A stretch of 64,000 nt of DNA from Mycolicibacterium mengxianglii (GTDB lineage: Bacteria > Actinomycetota > Actinomycetes > Mycobacteriales > Mycobacteriaceae), in the NCBI RefSeq assembly GCF_015710575.1, contig NZ_CP065373.1:744001-808000 (forward strand), written 5' to 3'. The position numbers and the translations under genes are program-made. The notes beneath the pieces were generated by a model that was not told where the DNA came from, did no database searches, and was given only the letters and a program-made list of their open reading frames with translations. Positions within the stretch are counted from its first letter, which is position 1; each line of letters opens with the position of its first letter. Shown here piece by piece: positions 52,770-61,793 of this stretch.

Positions 52770-54038
52770 TCACCGACCGGAGACGGGCACGGCCACCGAG
52801 TTCTGCAGGGTGTCGATGAATGCGTTCTGGTTTCCGCTTTGAACGAATGTCGCGACCGCGTCGTACAACCCCTGCTGGAAGCCGGTGGACAGGAGCTCGC
52901 CGTGGGTGATCGACAGCAGAACCTTGTCCTCCCACAACGACTTCGAGGCCTGCTGCTGGTAGGCGGGCAGTGAGGCCACGTCGACGTTGTTGCGCACCGG
53001 TACCGAACCCTTGACTTTGTTGAACGCCAGTGACGTCTCGGGATCGGCGACCGTCTCCAGGAAGTCCATTGCATTCACCCCGTCTGGAGCGTCTGCCGAG
53101 ACGACGAACGTGTCGACCACCGCAAGGTACGCACCAGAAGTTCCGGGGTAAGGGACATATCCGAAGTCCCGGCCCTCGACGGCCCTGTTCGCCTCGAGTT
53201 CGCCGTACACCGAATCGTTCATCGACAGGAACGCGCAACCGCCGGTGGCCAGCTTCTTCGCCGCTGCATCCCACGTCATCCCGTCGGCACTGGGATCAGC
53301 CTGCGAGACGATCTGACCGTACCGGGTCAGGGTCTCTTTCAATTGCGTTCCCCGCCAGTCAAACTTGTCGTCGGCGACGTTGCTGAACCCGTCGGGTCCG
53401 ATCACCCCGAGCAGCGTGTTCTCGAACAACTCGGTTGCGGTGAACCGGTCCTTGCCACCCAGGCACAACGGCGTCTTGCCCTTGGCGGCCACCTTGTCCA
53501 GATCGCCGATGAACGCCTCGGTGGTGTAGCCGGGCCCGGGGGCGGCGACGCCTGCGTCCCGTAGCACGTTCATGTTGAACCACAGGACGTTTCCACGGTG
53601 CGAGCCTGTCGGAACGCCCCATTGCTTGTCTTTGTATGTTGCGGCTTCAAGTAACTTCGGCGGCAACGTCGGTCCCAGATTGTCGTCCGAATACACAGCG
53701 GTGGCGTCAGCGATCTTGCCTGCGTCCACCCACGCCCGAAGTGAGCTGCCCAGGAACGTCTGCCACACGTCTGGCGGATCGCCGGCCCGCAGGCGCTCGG
53801 CGAGTGCCACTTGGACATTGCTTCCGCCACCACCGGAGATCGTGCCGTCGATCACGTCGACGTCCGAGTTGTCCTCTTTGAACGCGTTCAGCAGGACCTC
53901 GAAAGCTGGGTGTTCCGACGGCGACACCCACCACGACACGACCTCGAGTCGGTTTGTCGGCTCGGAGAAGTTGGCCTGCTCGCCCCCGCCGCATGCAGCG
54001 AGAATCACTGCGCAGGCGATGATCCCGATGCGTTTCAT
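52770..54038 (-). CDS. Extracellular sugar-binding lipoprotein (ABC-type)
   Basis: A 422-aa protein with lipobox IILAACGGG. The mature part is a family-1 solute-binding protein (EVVSWWVSPSEHPAFEVLL, GDPPDVWQTF, GVPTGSHRGNVLWFN, GCAFLSMND). It should bind a sugar outside the membrane. No ABC permease or ATPase gene is nearby. It is instead coupled by a 4-base overlap to an MFS sugar symporter, which is not the normal partner. Confidence 0.9.
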   Translation of the reverse strand: MKRIGIIACAVILAACGGGEQANFSEPTNRLEVVSWWVSPSEHPAFEVLLNAFKEDNSDVDVIDGTISGGGGSNVQVALAERLRAGDPPDVWQTFLGSSLRAWVDAGKIADATAVYSDDNLGPTLPPKLLEAATYKDKQWGVPTGSHRGNVLWFNMNVLRDAGVAAPGPGYTTEAFIGDLDKVAAKGKTPLCLGGKDRFTATELFENTLLGVIGPDGFSNVADDKFDWRGTQLKETLTRYGQIVSQADPSADGMTWDAAAKKLATGGCAFLSMNDSVYGELEANRAVEGRDFGYVPYPGTSGAYLAVVDTFVVSADAPDGVNAMDFLETVADPETSLAFNKVKGSVPVRNNVDVASLPAYQQQASKSLWEDKVLLSITHGELLSTGFQQGLYDAVATFVQSGNQNAFIDTLQNSVAVPVSGR

Positions 54039-55357
54039 ACCCGTTCTCCCACCGTGTTGGGTGTGGCTTTCAGATCGAAGACGGCGAAAGCGGTGACCAC
54101 CGCGAAGCACACCGCGGGGACGACGAACGAGATCGCGGGAGTCGTCGCATCAAGGATGGCGCCCTGAATCAGCGGCATGATCGCGCCGCCGACGATCGCC
54201 ATGACCAGACCGGCGGCGCCGAACTTGGTCGCCGGCCCCAACCCGGTGAGCGCGACGCCGTAGATCGTCGGGAACATCAGCGACAGACAGAAAGAAAGCG
54301 CGACGACGGCGGCCACCCCGGCCACGTTCGGCGAGACCATCGCGAAGATACAGAGCAGGACCGCCAGCGCACCGAGAACCATGAGGACCTTTGTCGCGCG
54401 GACCTTTCCGATCACCCAGGTCATGATGAATCGGGAAATCAAGAAGACGATCAAGCTGACCTGTAACAGATAACCACCCAACTGAAGCGACCCGTTGAGC
54501 GCCTGTTGCGAGTATTGGATCAGGTAGGTCCAGGTGCAGACTTGGGCTGCCACGTTGAAGAACTGGGCTACGACGCCGAACACATACCGCCGGTTCGACA
54601 TCAGAATCTTCATCGGTCTCTGGTCGCCGAGATCACCCGACTCGAACTCCTCGACGATGGGTGGGGACTTCTTGATCGCAATCACCAATCCGATGGCAAT
54701 CAAGACGAACCCCAGCCCGAGATACGGGCCCATCACCGCACCCAGTTGGCCGGCGCGGATGGTGTGTTCCTGAGCGGGATCCACGTTGGCGAGGTTCACG
54801 GGCTCGTCCAGCTTGGGCAGAATCAGCGTGGCCGCCAGGAACACCCCGATGTTGGTGCCGACGGGGTTGAATGCCTGCGCAAAGTTCAAGCGCCGTGTCG
54901 CAGTCTCTTCCGGACCGAGCGACATCACGTAGGGGTTGGCCGATGTCTCGAGAATGGAGCAGCCGGCCGCGATGGCGAACAAGGCGACCAGGAAGGCCTC
55001 GTAGGTCATGATCTTGCTCGCCGGATAAAAGGCCATCGCGCCCGCCGCCGCGAGCAACACCCCGCTGAGAAGCCCTGCCTTGTAACCGAATTTCTGGTTG
55101 ATGAGGGCCGCGGGAAGGGCCAGCAGGAAGTAGGCGCCGAAGTACGCCAGTTGGACGAGCGAGGCCTGGAAAGTATTCATCTCGAAGATGCGCTTGAAAC
55201 CCGCCACCATCGGCGTGGTGAGGTCGGCGGCCACACCCCATGCCGTGAAGCAGCAGATGAGGACGGCGAAGAGGACCCACATCTTGGGATAGACCAGTGG
55301 TGGTTTGGATGAGTCCGGCGCTGCGGCCGGTGGCTCGTCGTGTTCGGTGGTCGTCAT
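54035..55357 (-). CDS. fucP: L-fucose:H+ symporter family permease
   Basis: A 440-aa MFS protein with 12 helices. The segments LLALPAALINQKFGYKAGLL and AIAAGCSILETSANPYV match the FucP family (the ETSANPY block is diagnostic). FucP itself takes up L-fucose; relatives carry glucose, galactose or N-acetylglucosamine. ATG 55357 is the start. A perfect CRP box sits 53-68 bp upstream, consistent with carbon-source control. First gene of a three-gene operon. Confidence 0.88.
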   Translation of the reverse strand: MTTTEHDEPPAAAPDSSKPPLVYPKMWVLFAVLICCFTAWGVAADLTTPMVAGFKRIFEMNTFQASLVQLAYFGAYFLLALPAALINQKFGYKAGLLSGVLLAAAGAMAFYPASKIMTYEAFLVALFAIAAGCSILETSANPYVMSLGPEETATRRLNFAQAFNPVGTNIGVFLAATLILPKLDEPVNLANVDPAQEHTIRAGQLGAVMGPYLGLGFVLIAIGLVIAIKKSPPIVEEFESGDLGDQRPMKILMSNRRYVFGVVAQFFNVAAQVCTWTYLIQYSQQALNGSLQLGGYLLQVSLIVFLISRFIMTWVIGKVRATKVLMVLGALAVLLCIFAMVSPNVAGVAAVVALSFCLSLMFPTIYGVALTGLGPATKFGAAGLVMAIVGGAIMPLIQGAILDATTPAISFVVPAVCFAVVTAFAVFDLKATPNTVGERV

Positions 55358-55409
55358 TTTTGGCTGCCTCTCACCGATGAGAAGGGTTCAGACTGCAACG
55401 CCCTATTAT

Positions 55410-55425
55410 TGTGATGCGGGTCACA
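55410..55425. promoter_or_regulatory. CRP/cAMP-receptor binding site
   Basis: TGTGATGCGGGTCACA is a perfect TGTGA-N6-TCACA palindrome, the consensus of mycobacterial and enterobacterial CRP. It lies in the promoter region of fucP. Confidence 0.75.
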
Positions 55426-55469
55426 TTACTCACGCATCGAGCCGATGCAACCATGCAGTCAGGGCACGG

Positions 55470-56327
55470 TCACGACGACGGATGCTGGGAGGACGCCTCG
55501 GTGGGGCTGAGGTTGGCTCGCGCAATCCGGTGAGTGGGCGGGTTGGGCAGCGCCGTCCGGCGAGTGATCTGCAGATGCTGATCCACGTGCACCAGCTCTC
55601 CGGGTGTCAGGAGCTGCCATCGTCCGTCGTCCATCACTTCGGTGGCGAAGACCACCGAAGGTGAGGTCCCCAGATGGTCGCTTCCCGCCGTGATTCGCTT
55701 GCTGCGCAAGGAGAATCGTCCCTGGTTGGCCGCGGTGCGGTCGAGCAGATAGAGCTCGTGGGTCTCGGGGTAGCGCAGCGCCCACAGGTCGGTGGCGGTG
55801 GCCAGCAGCACGTTGACCGCATAGATCGGAACATTGTCGCCAAGCCAGCGCAGCGCATCGATCAGACCGGCACCGACATCGCCGCCGCGGCCCCGAATCG
55901 ACGCGGTGATCAATGCGAAGACCCGCTCGGAGTCGGTGTCTCCGCGAACTAGATCCGCGACACCGAGTTCGGCGAGCCGGGCGTCGAGCGTGTCGAGGCC
56001 ACCCACCACCCCGTTGTGGGCGAAGATCCGTCCGTCCTGCAGGAACGGATGGGTGTTCACGTCCTCCGCGGGGCCGTTGGTCGCGTACCGGACATGCGCG
56101 ACGAACGTCGTACCCGTCATTTCGCGCGCTTCGGTGGCGAAGTCGAGGTCGCGCCACGCGGCAATCGGCTGTTTGCGCACGACCGGGGTGCCGTCGGCTT
56201 CGAACACCCCCAGACCGGTTCCGTCCGGGTTGCGCCTGCTCTGCGCGGCGAGATTATCCGGTGCGTCCAGCAGCCAGAACGTCGCCGACACGGCGTGGCC
56301 GGCGTGCAACCCGAAGAGGCGGCACAT
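55470..56327 (-). CDS. Class II glutamine amidotransferase (YafJ-like)
   Basis: A 285-aa protein. Cys2 directly follows Met1 (MCRLFGLHAG), as required for Ntn-type amidotransferases. RRNPDGTGLG, HVRYATNG and HNGVVGGLDTLD complete the active-site pocket. Relatives include YafJ and the EgtC amidohydrolase, which cleaves the gamma-glutamyl group in ergothioneine synthesis. No other egt genes are here, so a general amidohydrolase annotation is safer. Upstream of the fucP operon in the same direction. Confidence 0.88.
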   Translation of the reverse strand: MCRLFGLHAGHAVSATFWLLDAPDNLAAQSRRNPDGTGLGVFEADGTPVVRKQPIAAWRDLDFATEAREMTGTTFVAHVRYATNGPAEDVNTHPFLQDGRIFAHNGVVGGLDTLDARLAELGVADLVRGDTDSERVFALITASIRGRGGDVGAGLIDALRWLGDNVPIYAVNVLLATATDLWALRYPETHELYLLDRTAANQGRFSLRSKRITAGSDHLGTSPSVVFATEVMDDGRWQLLTPGELVHVDQHLQITRRTALPNPPTHRIARANLSPTEASSQHPSS

Positions 56328-56721
56328 CAGATCGCTGCCGCGGCCGACTGGTCAGATCGCGTCGGCCGGCGTGGTCGATCTTGTCGCTGCGAGCCCATCT
56401 TTTCTGTTTACTCCGTGCGGATCGTGCGGCGTCGGTCCTTGATGCATTTGCTTGAGTCTGACGGCCCGTCCGTGTGGTGAGGGAGTCAATTGCAGTGACC
56501 ACGGGCGACGCCGCGTGACGCTTACGTCCTGCCGGTGGCCGACGAAGACCTGCACGAGGGCGCGGCTTCAGCAGCGGGAAATGAGTGGCGAGCGACGCGC
56601 ACCGCCGACTGCCCGACGCAGACGACCTGGTGGGCCTCGTTCTGCGGGAGGGTCCTGAACTCAGGCCGTTCCCATAGTGCTCCCTTGGTGCTTCCTTAGC
56701 TACCGGCGGCAGTGTGGAGGT
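56328..56721. other. Intergenic region
   Basis: No convincing gene in 394 bases; frames present are short or low-complexity. It includes GTGGAGG (56714-56720), the ribosome site for the next small gene. Confidence 0.4.
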
Positions 56722-56988
56722 ATGTCCCATCTGATCGAGGGCCTCAGCCGGGCAACATCGCCGCCAAGTCAACCCCGGCACCACAACGCGACTGCGCTTC
56801 GATTCGCGCTGGCGGGCGTATTCGTTGCACTTTTGTTGGTCGGCGCGCAGACGAATGGACAATGGGCGACGCAGGTGGTGCCGGCGGCTCTCGGGTTTTC
56901 CACCGCCATCCTGATGATCGCCGCAGGTGTCGTGGGCTGGGAGCGCCAGGTCGACGCTGCCGAATCTGCTGGACTGGTCAGGCACTAG
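56722..56988 (+). CDS. Small membrane protein (DUF202-like)
   Basis: An 88-aa protein starting at ATG 56722 directly behind GTGGAGG. Two membrane helices (about residues 27-47 and 54-72) with a short loop, and a cytosolic N-terminus. Spacing and the AGVVGWERQVDAAE end resemble DUF202-type small proteins, but the match is loose. It is convergent with the dehydrogenase gene downstream. Confidence 0.55.
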   Translation: MSHLIEGLSRATSPPSQPRHHNATALRFALAGVFVALLLVGAQTNGQWATQVVPAALGFSTAILMIAAGVVGWERQVDAAESAGLVRH

Positions 56989-57015
56989 ATCCCCTGAGCG
57001 CACCGGGCGGAATGC

Positions 57016-58191
57016 CTACTCGGTGTCCGGCTTTTCCGGTGTCCGACGTGGGTGCGGATACTCGGGCAATCGGTCTTGGAAGGACAGGACACTGGGATTC
57101 TGCACTTCGCCGTCGCGGATCTCGATCGCCCGACGAAGAGTCGGGTCGGCTTCCCAAGCGTCGAATCCGGCGAGTACCGGTCCCAGATAGGGCAGAAGCG
57201 CCTCGCTGATCTCCCACGAGGCAGAGTTCCACAGATACGACGGGCTGTGGTCAACCGCGTAGTAGGTGATGTTGTCGCCCATGGTGACCGTCGGGTGCTC
57301 GAACGATGTCGGGCGCGCCCATTCGAAACCCATTCCCTCGTCGCACGATACGTCGATGATGAGACTTCCCGGCTCGAAGGCGGCGAGATCCTCCTCGGCC
57401 AGGAACGTCAGCGGTGCGTCAGTGTCCTGCAATACGCAGTTGACGACGATGTCGTGCCGGGCAAGGAATTCCGCCAGCGGAACGCTACCGTCCTCGGTGA
57501 TGGCGTGACTCAAGCGAGAGCTGGCCGCGGAGAACGCTTCGTGATCAAAATGCACCATTCGAGCGGAGTGGATCGGCGAGGCGACCGCTGAGATGTCGCG
57601 GTTGGTCAGGACGTTGATGTCGCGCACGCCATGGGCGTCGAGCGCTGTGACCGCGCCACGTGCGGTTGCGCCGAATCCGATGACCGCGGCGCTCAACTCC
57701 CGACCATAGGTCCCCGTCGACCCGATGATCGACATGCTGTGCAGGACCGAGCAATACCCCGCCATCTCGTTGTTCTTGTGGAAGACGTGGAGCTTGAACG
57801 ACCCGTCGTCGCCCCAGTGGTTCATCGCCTCGAAAGCGATCAGTGTCAGCTTGCGATCGATCGCCTGCTGGGCCAGAGCTTCGTCCTGAACGCAGTGCGG
57901 CCAGCCCCACACCACTTGGCCGGTGCGGAACTCGGCAAGATCAGCCGCGTCGGGCTTCAGGAGCAGGATGACGTCGCAGCTGGCGATCAACTCCTCGCGG
58001 GAGCGCATCCCGGCGACCATCGGCGCGAGCTGCGCATCGGACGCCCCGAACTTCTCGCCGTAACCGTGCTCGAGGTAGATGTGGCCGCGAAGGTCAGCAG
58101 CTATACGAGACAGATGCAGGGGATGGATCGGAATCCGGTGTTCGTTCTCTTTGCGGGTCCGTGCGATGACACCCACGTCGAGTGTTTTCAT
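57016..58191 (-). CDS. N5-(carboxyethyl)ornithine synthase-like dehydrogenase
   Basis: A 391-aa protein of the alanine dehydrogenase/PNT superfamily. The N-terminal catalytic half has ARTRKENEHRIPIHP and VILLLKP, and the NAD-binding half has AAVIGFGATARGAV and IIDVSCDEGMGFEWARPTS followed by YYAVDHSPS. The length and the ENEHRIP/HSPSYLW blocks fit carboxyethylornithine synthase, which reductively joins pyruvate to the side chain of ornithine or lysine. True substrate unproven. ATG 58191. Confidence 0.85.
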   Translation of the reverse strand: MKTLDVGVIARTRKENEHRIPIHPLHLSRIAADLRGHIYLEHGYGEKFGASDAQLAPMVAGMRSREELIASCDVILLLKPDAADLAEFRTGQVVWGWPHCVQDEALAQQAIDRKLTLIAFEAMNHWGDDGSFKLHVFHKNNEMAGYCSVLHSMSIIGSTGTYGRELSAAVIGFGATARGAVTALDAHGVRDINVLTNRDISAVASPIHSARMVHFDHEAFSAASSRLSHAITEDGSVPLAEFLARHDIVVNCVLQDTDAPLTFLAEEDLAAFEPGSLIIDVSCDEGMGFEWARPTSFEHPTVTMGDNITYYAVDHSPSYLWNSASWEISEALLPYLGPVLAGFDAWEADPTLRRAIEIRDGEVQNPSVLSFQDRLPEYPHPRRTPEKPDTE

Positions 58192-58293
58192 ATGTGCCTC
58201 CGAAGGGCTCGTTCAGGCACGATCGCCCTGTGGTCAGTTGCTGTAGACAGGCACGATGCCCACGCACTCGCGGTACTGGCTCGCGGACTGACT

Positions 58294-58859
58294 CTACGCC
58301 ACCCGGCTGGCGGGTTTGAGCCCAGAAGGACACTGGAGCCGCGGCTGCGTGTCAACAATCGAATTACCTTGTCCTGGAGGGAATCTCGTAGCGGTAGTCG
58401 AGATGCCCCGTGTGGTGCTCGATATGTCGTCGGCCGCCTCGCTCTGGATGCGGTGGTCGAGTGTGTGCGCCAGGGTGTCGAAGCAGTCGCAGCCATGTCA
58501 ATGGTGTTGTCCGGGAAGCGTTCTGACACCGGAGCGGCGCAATCTCCGCCTTCATCCGCTGATCGGACCTTCAGCGAGTAACCCTGCTCGACGAACTGTG
58601 CTGTTGCGCGCGCCAACGCCTCCGCCGCCGGAGGTGTGAGGATGCACATCGGAGCCTGGTAGCCGTCGACCGGATCGGCGGTGAAGTTGTGCGCCGTGAT
58701 GTAGCGGATGTCCAACACAATCGACGGGTCGATGTCGCCGAGCAAGACGAAATCCGCCGGCGCAGTGGGGTCCGGTTGGGCCGCGGCGCAGGGCGCCGCC
58801 ACCATTGCGGCGACGGATACGGCAACGGCCAGGGCCGCCATCTTGAGGGTGTTGGGCAT
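58294..58859 (-). pseudogene. D-Ala-D-Ala dipeptidase (VanX-like), decayed
   Basis: Begins with a signal peptide (MAALAVAVSVAAMVAAPCAAA) and the VanX/M15D opening VLDIRYITAHNFTADPVDGY. The central block with the zinc motif SxHxxGxAxD is deleted after GYSLKV. The remainder resumes near 58500 as DMGCDCFDTLAHT only after a one-base frame change. Both defects make it non-functional. An open frame to 58188 continues in the wrong frame. Confidence 0.65.
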
Positions 58860-58983
58860 GCCTCATGACGCATTCAAACCGTGCTGCCGCATTTTGAGTG
58901 CAATCGCCGGGATGGTCCTGATCAGTCAGGCCCGCCATATCAGCCCCGTCGGCCACAGCGGTTAGCTACCGTGTCTGGACACC

Positions 58984-61314
58984 ATGACCGAGCGGGGGGC
59001 CGGTCAGGGGAGGAGTGGGCTGGTGGCGATCACGCACTATCGGCCATGGCTCTACCTTTCCGCCGTTGTCACGGCTCTGGCGATGATCAACGCGTTGGCT
59101 CTCTGGGGTGTCGACGTCGCTGAGCGCGGGGAGGCAGTACTACGGTCGGCGACCGGCCTGGGGGTCGTCCTCTGCGGGATCGTCGTCGGGTGGCAGATGA
59201 GCGGCAAGGCGCGATGGTGGCGGCTGCTGTACGCCGCGGCGACCGCCTTGTGGCTGCTCGGGCAGGTGCTGTGGTGGACAGACAGCGCAGGCACCGGCGA
59301 CGTTGTCGCGGTCGCCCCGGCGGCGGTTGTCTACCTGCTGCTGCCCGCATTCGCCCTGAGTGCAGTGGTGCTTCTGGTGCGTTCCGGCGGTAGCGTCATC
59401 GGACCCGGCGGTCTCCTGCGGACCCCGCCGGTCACCAGCCTGCTCGACGGGGTGGTCGCAGGTGTTGCGTTTCTGATCCTGGTCGCACTCGGCGGTTTCG
59501 GGACGGGATCGGGTGGCTCCCTGCCCCGCACGGGCCAACCCGGGGTGGAATTGGCGTTTGCGTTGGCCGAACTCGTGGTGGTTGCAGCTGTGGTGGTGGT
59601 GGCGATGGTCTATGACCCGGACCGGCCGTATCGGACGAACTATCTGCTGCTGGCCGGCGGGCTGGTCATGATGGCGTCCTCGGATCGACTCATCGCCTAC
59701 GTCCGGTCCGTGGACAGCGAAGGCGGCCGATTCTGGGCGGGCCTCGGGTTGATCGTGGGTCCGTTGACGATCGCCCTGGCGATGCTCGAGCAGAAGCCAC
59801 GCACCGCCGAGGACGGGCGGCCGAACTGGGAATTCGATTGGGCGCGACTGGTGTTGCCCTTTGTCGGGTTCCTCGGAGTCGCGATGCTGTTCGCTTACCA
59901 CGTGGTGAGCGGTCGATCGCTGAGTCCGCTGGTGGCGTGTGTGACCGTGCCGATGGTTGCGCTGGTGGCTCTTCGCCAGGTGATTGCGATGCGCGCCCAG
60001 CGACTGCTGACCGAACGTCTGTATCGGGCGCAGAGCGGGCTGGCCTACCAGGTGCACCATGACGCGCTGACCGGCCTGCCTAATCGGTTGCTGTTTGCGC
60101 TGCGCCTCGACGAGGCGATGGTGCACGGCAATTTCGTGCTGGTATTCGTGGACCTGGACGACTTCAAAGAGGTCAATGACCGCTTCGGACATGCCGCCGG
60201 GGACGAACTTCTCCGCGCGGTGGGGGAACGGCTGAGGCACTACGTCGGGGAGAAGGACACGCTGGCACGCATCGGTGGTGACGAGTTCGCGATCCTGGTC
60301 GAAGGGGAATCCGAACAGCTCGACGCGGTGGCCGACCGCCTGCAGCGGGCACTTCGCAATCCGTTCCCGGTGCAGGGCTCGTCTGTGCGGGTCCGGGCGA
60401 GCATGGGCTTGGTCCGGCCTGATGCCTACGGCGGCCCCCAAACCTCAGACGACCTGTTGCGGCAGGCGGACATCTCGATGTACGCCGGCAAGCGGCTCGG
60501 TAAGGACACCGCCGTGGTGTATCAGCCGTTGACCGGAGTGCGCGCTGACTTCCCGACCGCGCTACGCAACGCCCAGGGAGGTGTTCCGGCCGGATTCCAC
60601 CTCGTCTATCAGCCCGTCGTGCAGCTGCCGGAGGGCAAGTTGGTGGCGGTGGAAGCACTGGCCAGATGGAATGCGCCCAACGGAATGCACGTCTCTCCAG
60701 ACACGTTCGTCGTGGCCAGTGAAGCCGCCGGTATGGGTGCTGTCCTGGATGGGATGGTTCTGGAGCTGGCATGCACCGAAGTCGCCGCGGCGGGTCTGGA
60801 TGTGGACATTCACGTCAACGTGGGGGCGCCACGACTGGGTAACGCGGACTTCGAGCGGCGCGTACAACGCACGCTGCAGCGGCACGCGATCGAGCCGAGC
60901 CGTCTCGTCCTGGAGATCACCGAAACGGTGCCGATTGTCGACCTCGCTGATGCCGCGGCTCAGATCGCTCGCCTCAACGCCTTGGGCGTCAGAGTCGCCC
61001 TCGACGACTTCGGGGCGGGCTACAACTCGCTGACCTCTCTACATGCACTGCCGGTGCAGATCGTCAAGCTCCACCGCACGCTTGCCAGCTTCGCTGACCC
61101 GGTGCGGGACCTGGCGCTGTACCGCTCGGTCATCGATCTGTGCGCTGAGCTGGGGTTTGTTGTGATCGCCGAAGGCATCGAGTCGAGGGCCCAGGTGGAC
61201 ACCGTCCAGGCCGCCGGGTGCCACTTCGCCCAAGGGCACCTTTTCGGGAGGCCCACGTCGATCACCGAACTCTCGCACTACCGCGCTCCTGAGCTCGCCG
61301 GCGGTTCGAATTGA
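58984..61314 (+). CDS. Membrane GGDEF-EAL cyclic-di-GMP protein
   Basis: A 776-aa protein. Residues 1-340 contain about ten hydrophobic helices forming a sensor region. The GGDEF domain has an intact GGDEF motif at 431-435 (ARIGGDEFAIL), but the I-site RxxD five residues ahead is absent (GEKD). The EAL domain starts at 557 (EALARW) and keeps LEITET, LDDFGAGYNSL and VIAEGIES, but KxD reads KLH and N-x-S reads NVG. Synthesis of c-di-GMP is likely; hydrolysis is less sure. Monocistronic. ATG 58984. Confidence 0.92.
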   Translation: MTERGAGQGRSGLVAITHYRPWLYLSAVVTALAMINALALWGVDVAERGEAVLRSATGLGVVLCGIVVGWQMSGKARWWRLLYAAATALWLLGQVLWWTDSAGTGDVVAVAPAAVVYLLLPAFALSAVVLLVRSGGSVIGPGGLLRTPPVTSLLDGVVAGVAFLILVALGGFGTGSGGSLPRTGQPGVELAFALAELVVVAAVVVVAMVYDPDRPYRTNYLLLAGGLVMMASSDRLIAYVRSVDSEGGRFWAGLGLIVGPLTIALAMLEQKPRTAEDGRPNWEFDWARLVLPFVGFLGVAMLFAYHVVSGRSLSPLVACVTVPMVALVALRQVIAMRAQRLLTERLYRAQSGLAYQVHHDALTGLPNRLLFALRLDEAMVHGNFVLVFVDLDDFKEVNDRFGHAAGDELLRAVGERLRHYVGEKDTLARIGGDEFAILVEGESEQLDAVADRLQRALRNPFPVQGSSVRVRASMGLVRPDAYGGPQTSDDLLRQADISMYAGKRLGKDTAVVYQPLTGVRADFPTALRNAQGGVPAGFHLVYQPVVQLPEGKLVAVEALARWNAPNGMHVSPDTFVVASEAAGMGAVLDGMVLELACTEVAAAGLDVDIHVNVGAPRLGNADFERRVQRTLQRHAIEPSRLVLEITETVPIVDLADAAAQIARLNALGVRVALDDFGAGYNSLTSLHALPVQIVKLHRTLASFADPVRDLALYRSVIDLCAELGFVVIAEGIESRAQVDTVQAAGCHFAQGHLFGRPTSITELSHYRAPELAGGSN

Positions 61315-61354
61315 CGGACCCTCTGCACCCAGATCGGTACCAGGGCTGCGGCGA

Positions 61355-61651
61355 TTACGGGCAGTAGGTGTGTGTGGCGGAGTCGACGAAGAAATCGCTT
61401 TGCGTGATGCTCCAGTTGGCCGGGCCACTGATCTCGACCGCCACCTGGCCTGGTGCCTGGCCTGCAGCCACGTAATCGCACACTGCCTGGGCGAGCACGA
61501 TGGCGTTCGCCGCCGAGGAGTAGGGGATGGATTGCCCGTCAAGGACAGTGATGAAAGCGTCGTCGTGCTCGTCGGCCAACGCCGGTGCGGCAGTCGCGGT
61601 CCCGAGGCAGGCAGTGACCATGAACGCCGTGACGAGGATTCTGCCGTGCAT
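61355..61651 (-). CDS. DUF732 secreted protein
   Basis: A 98-aa protein. ATG 61651 follows GGAGGGG, so the 25 extra upstream codons in frame are not used. It has a signal peptide (TAFMVTACLGTATAAPALA), then the small helical DUF732 domain with two cysteines (AVCDYV, HTYCP). The family is common in mycobacteria and actinophages and has no known activity. Confidence 0.85.
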   Translation of the reverse strand: MHGRILVTAFMVTACLGTATAAPALADEHDDAFITVLDGQSIPYSSAANAIVLAQAVCDYVAAGQAPGQVAVEISGPANWSITQSDFFVDSATHTYCP

Positions 61652-61793
61652 GGCGACCCCTCCGTACGACTTTGATGACGGCGTTACCGTACGCGCCATG
61701 TCAGGTTTGTTCATCGGTTTGTCCAAAATCGTGCCTTGTTAGTGGTAGGCGTGCGTCGCTCGTGGCGACGGGGCCCGAGACGGATCCTGAGGA

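Noticed and set aside
59140..60441. 433-codon minus-strand frame
   Set aside because: Antisense to the GGDEF-EAL gene, with His/Gln/Arg-rich low-complexity sequence.
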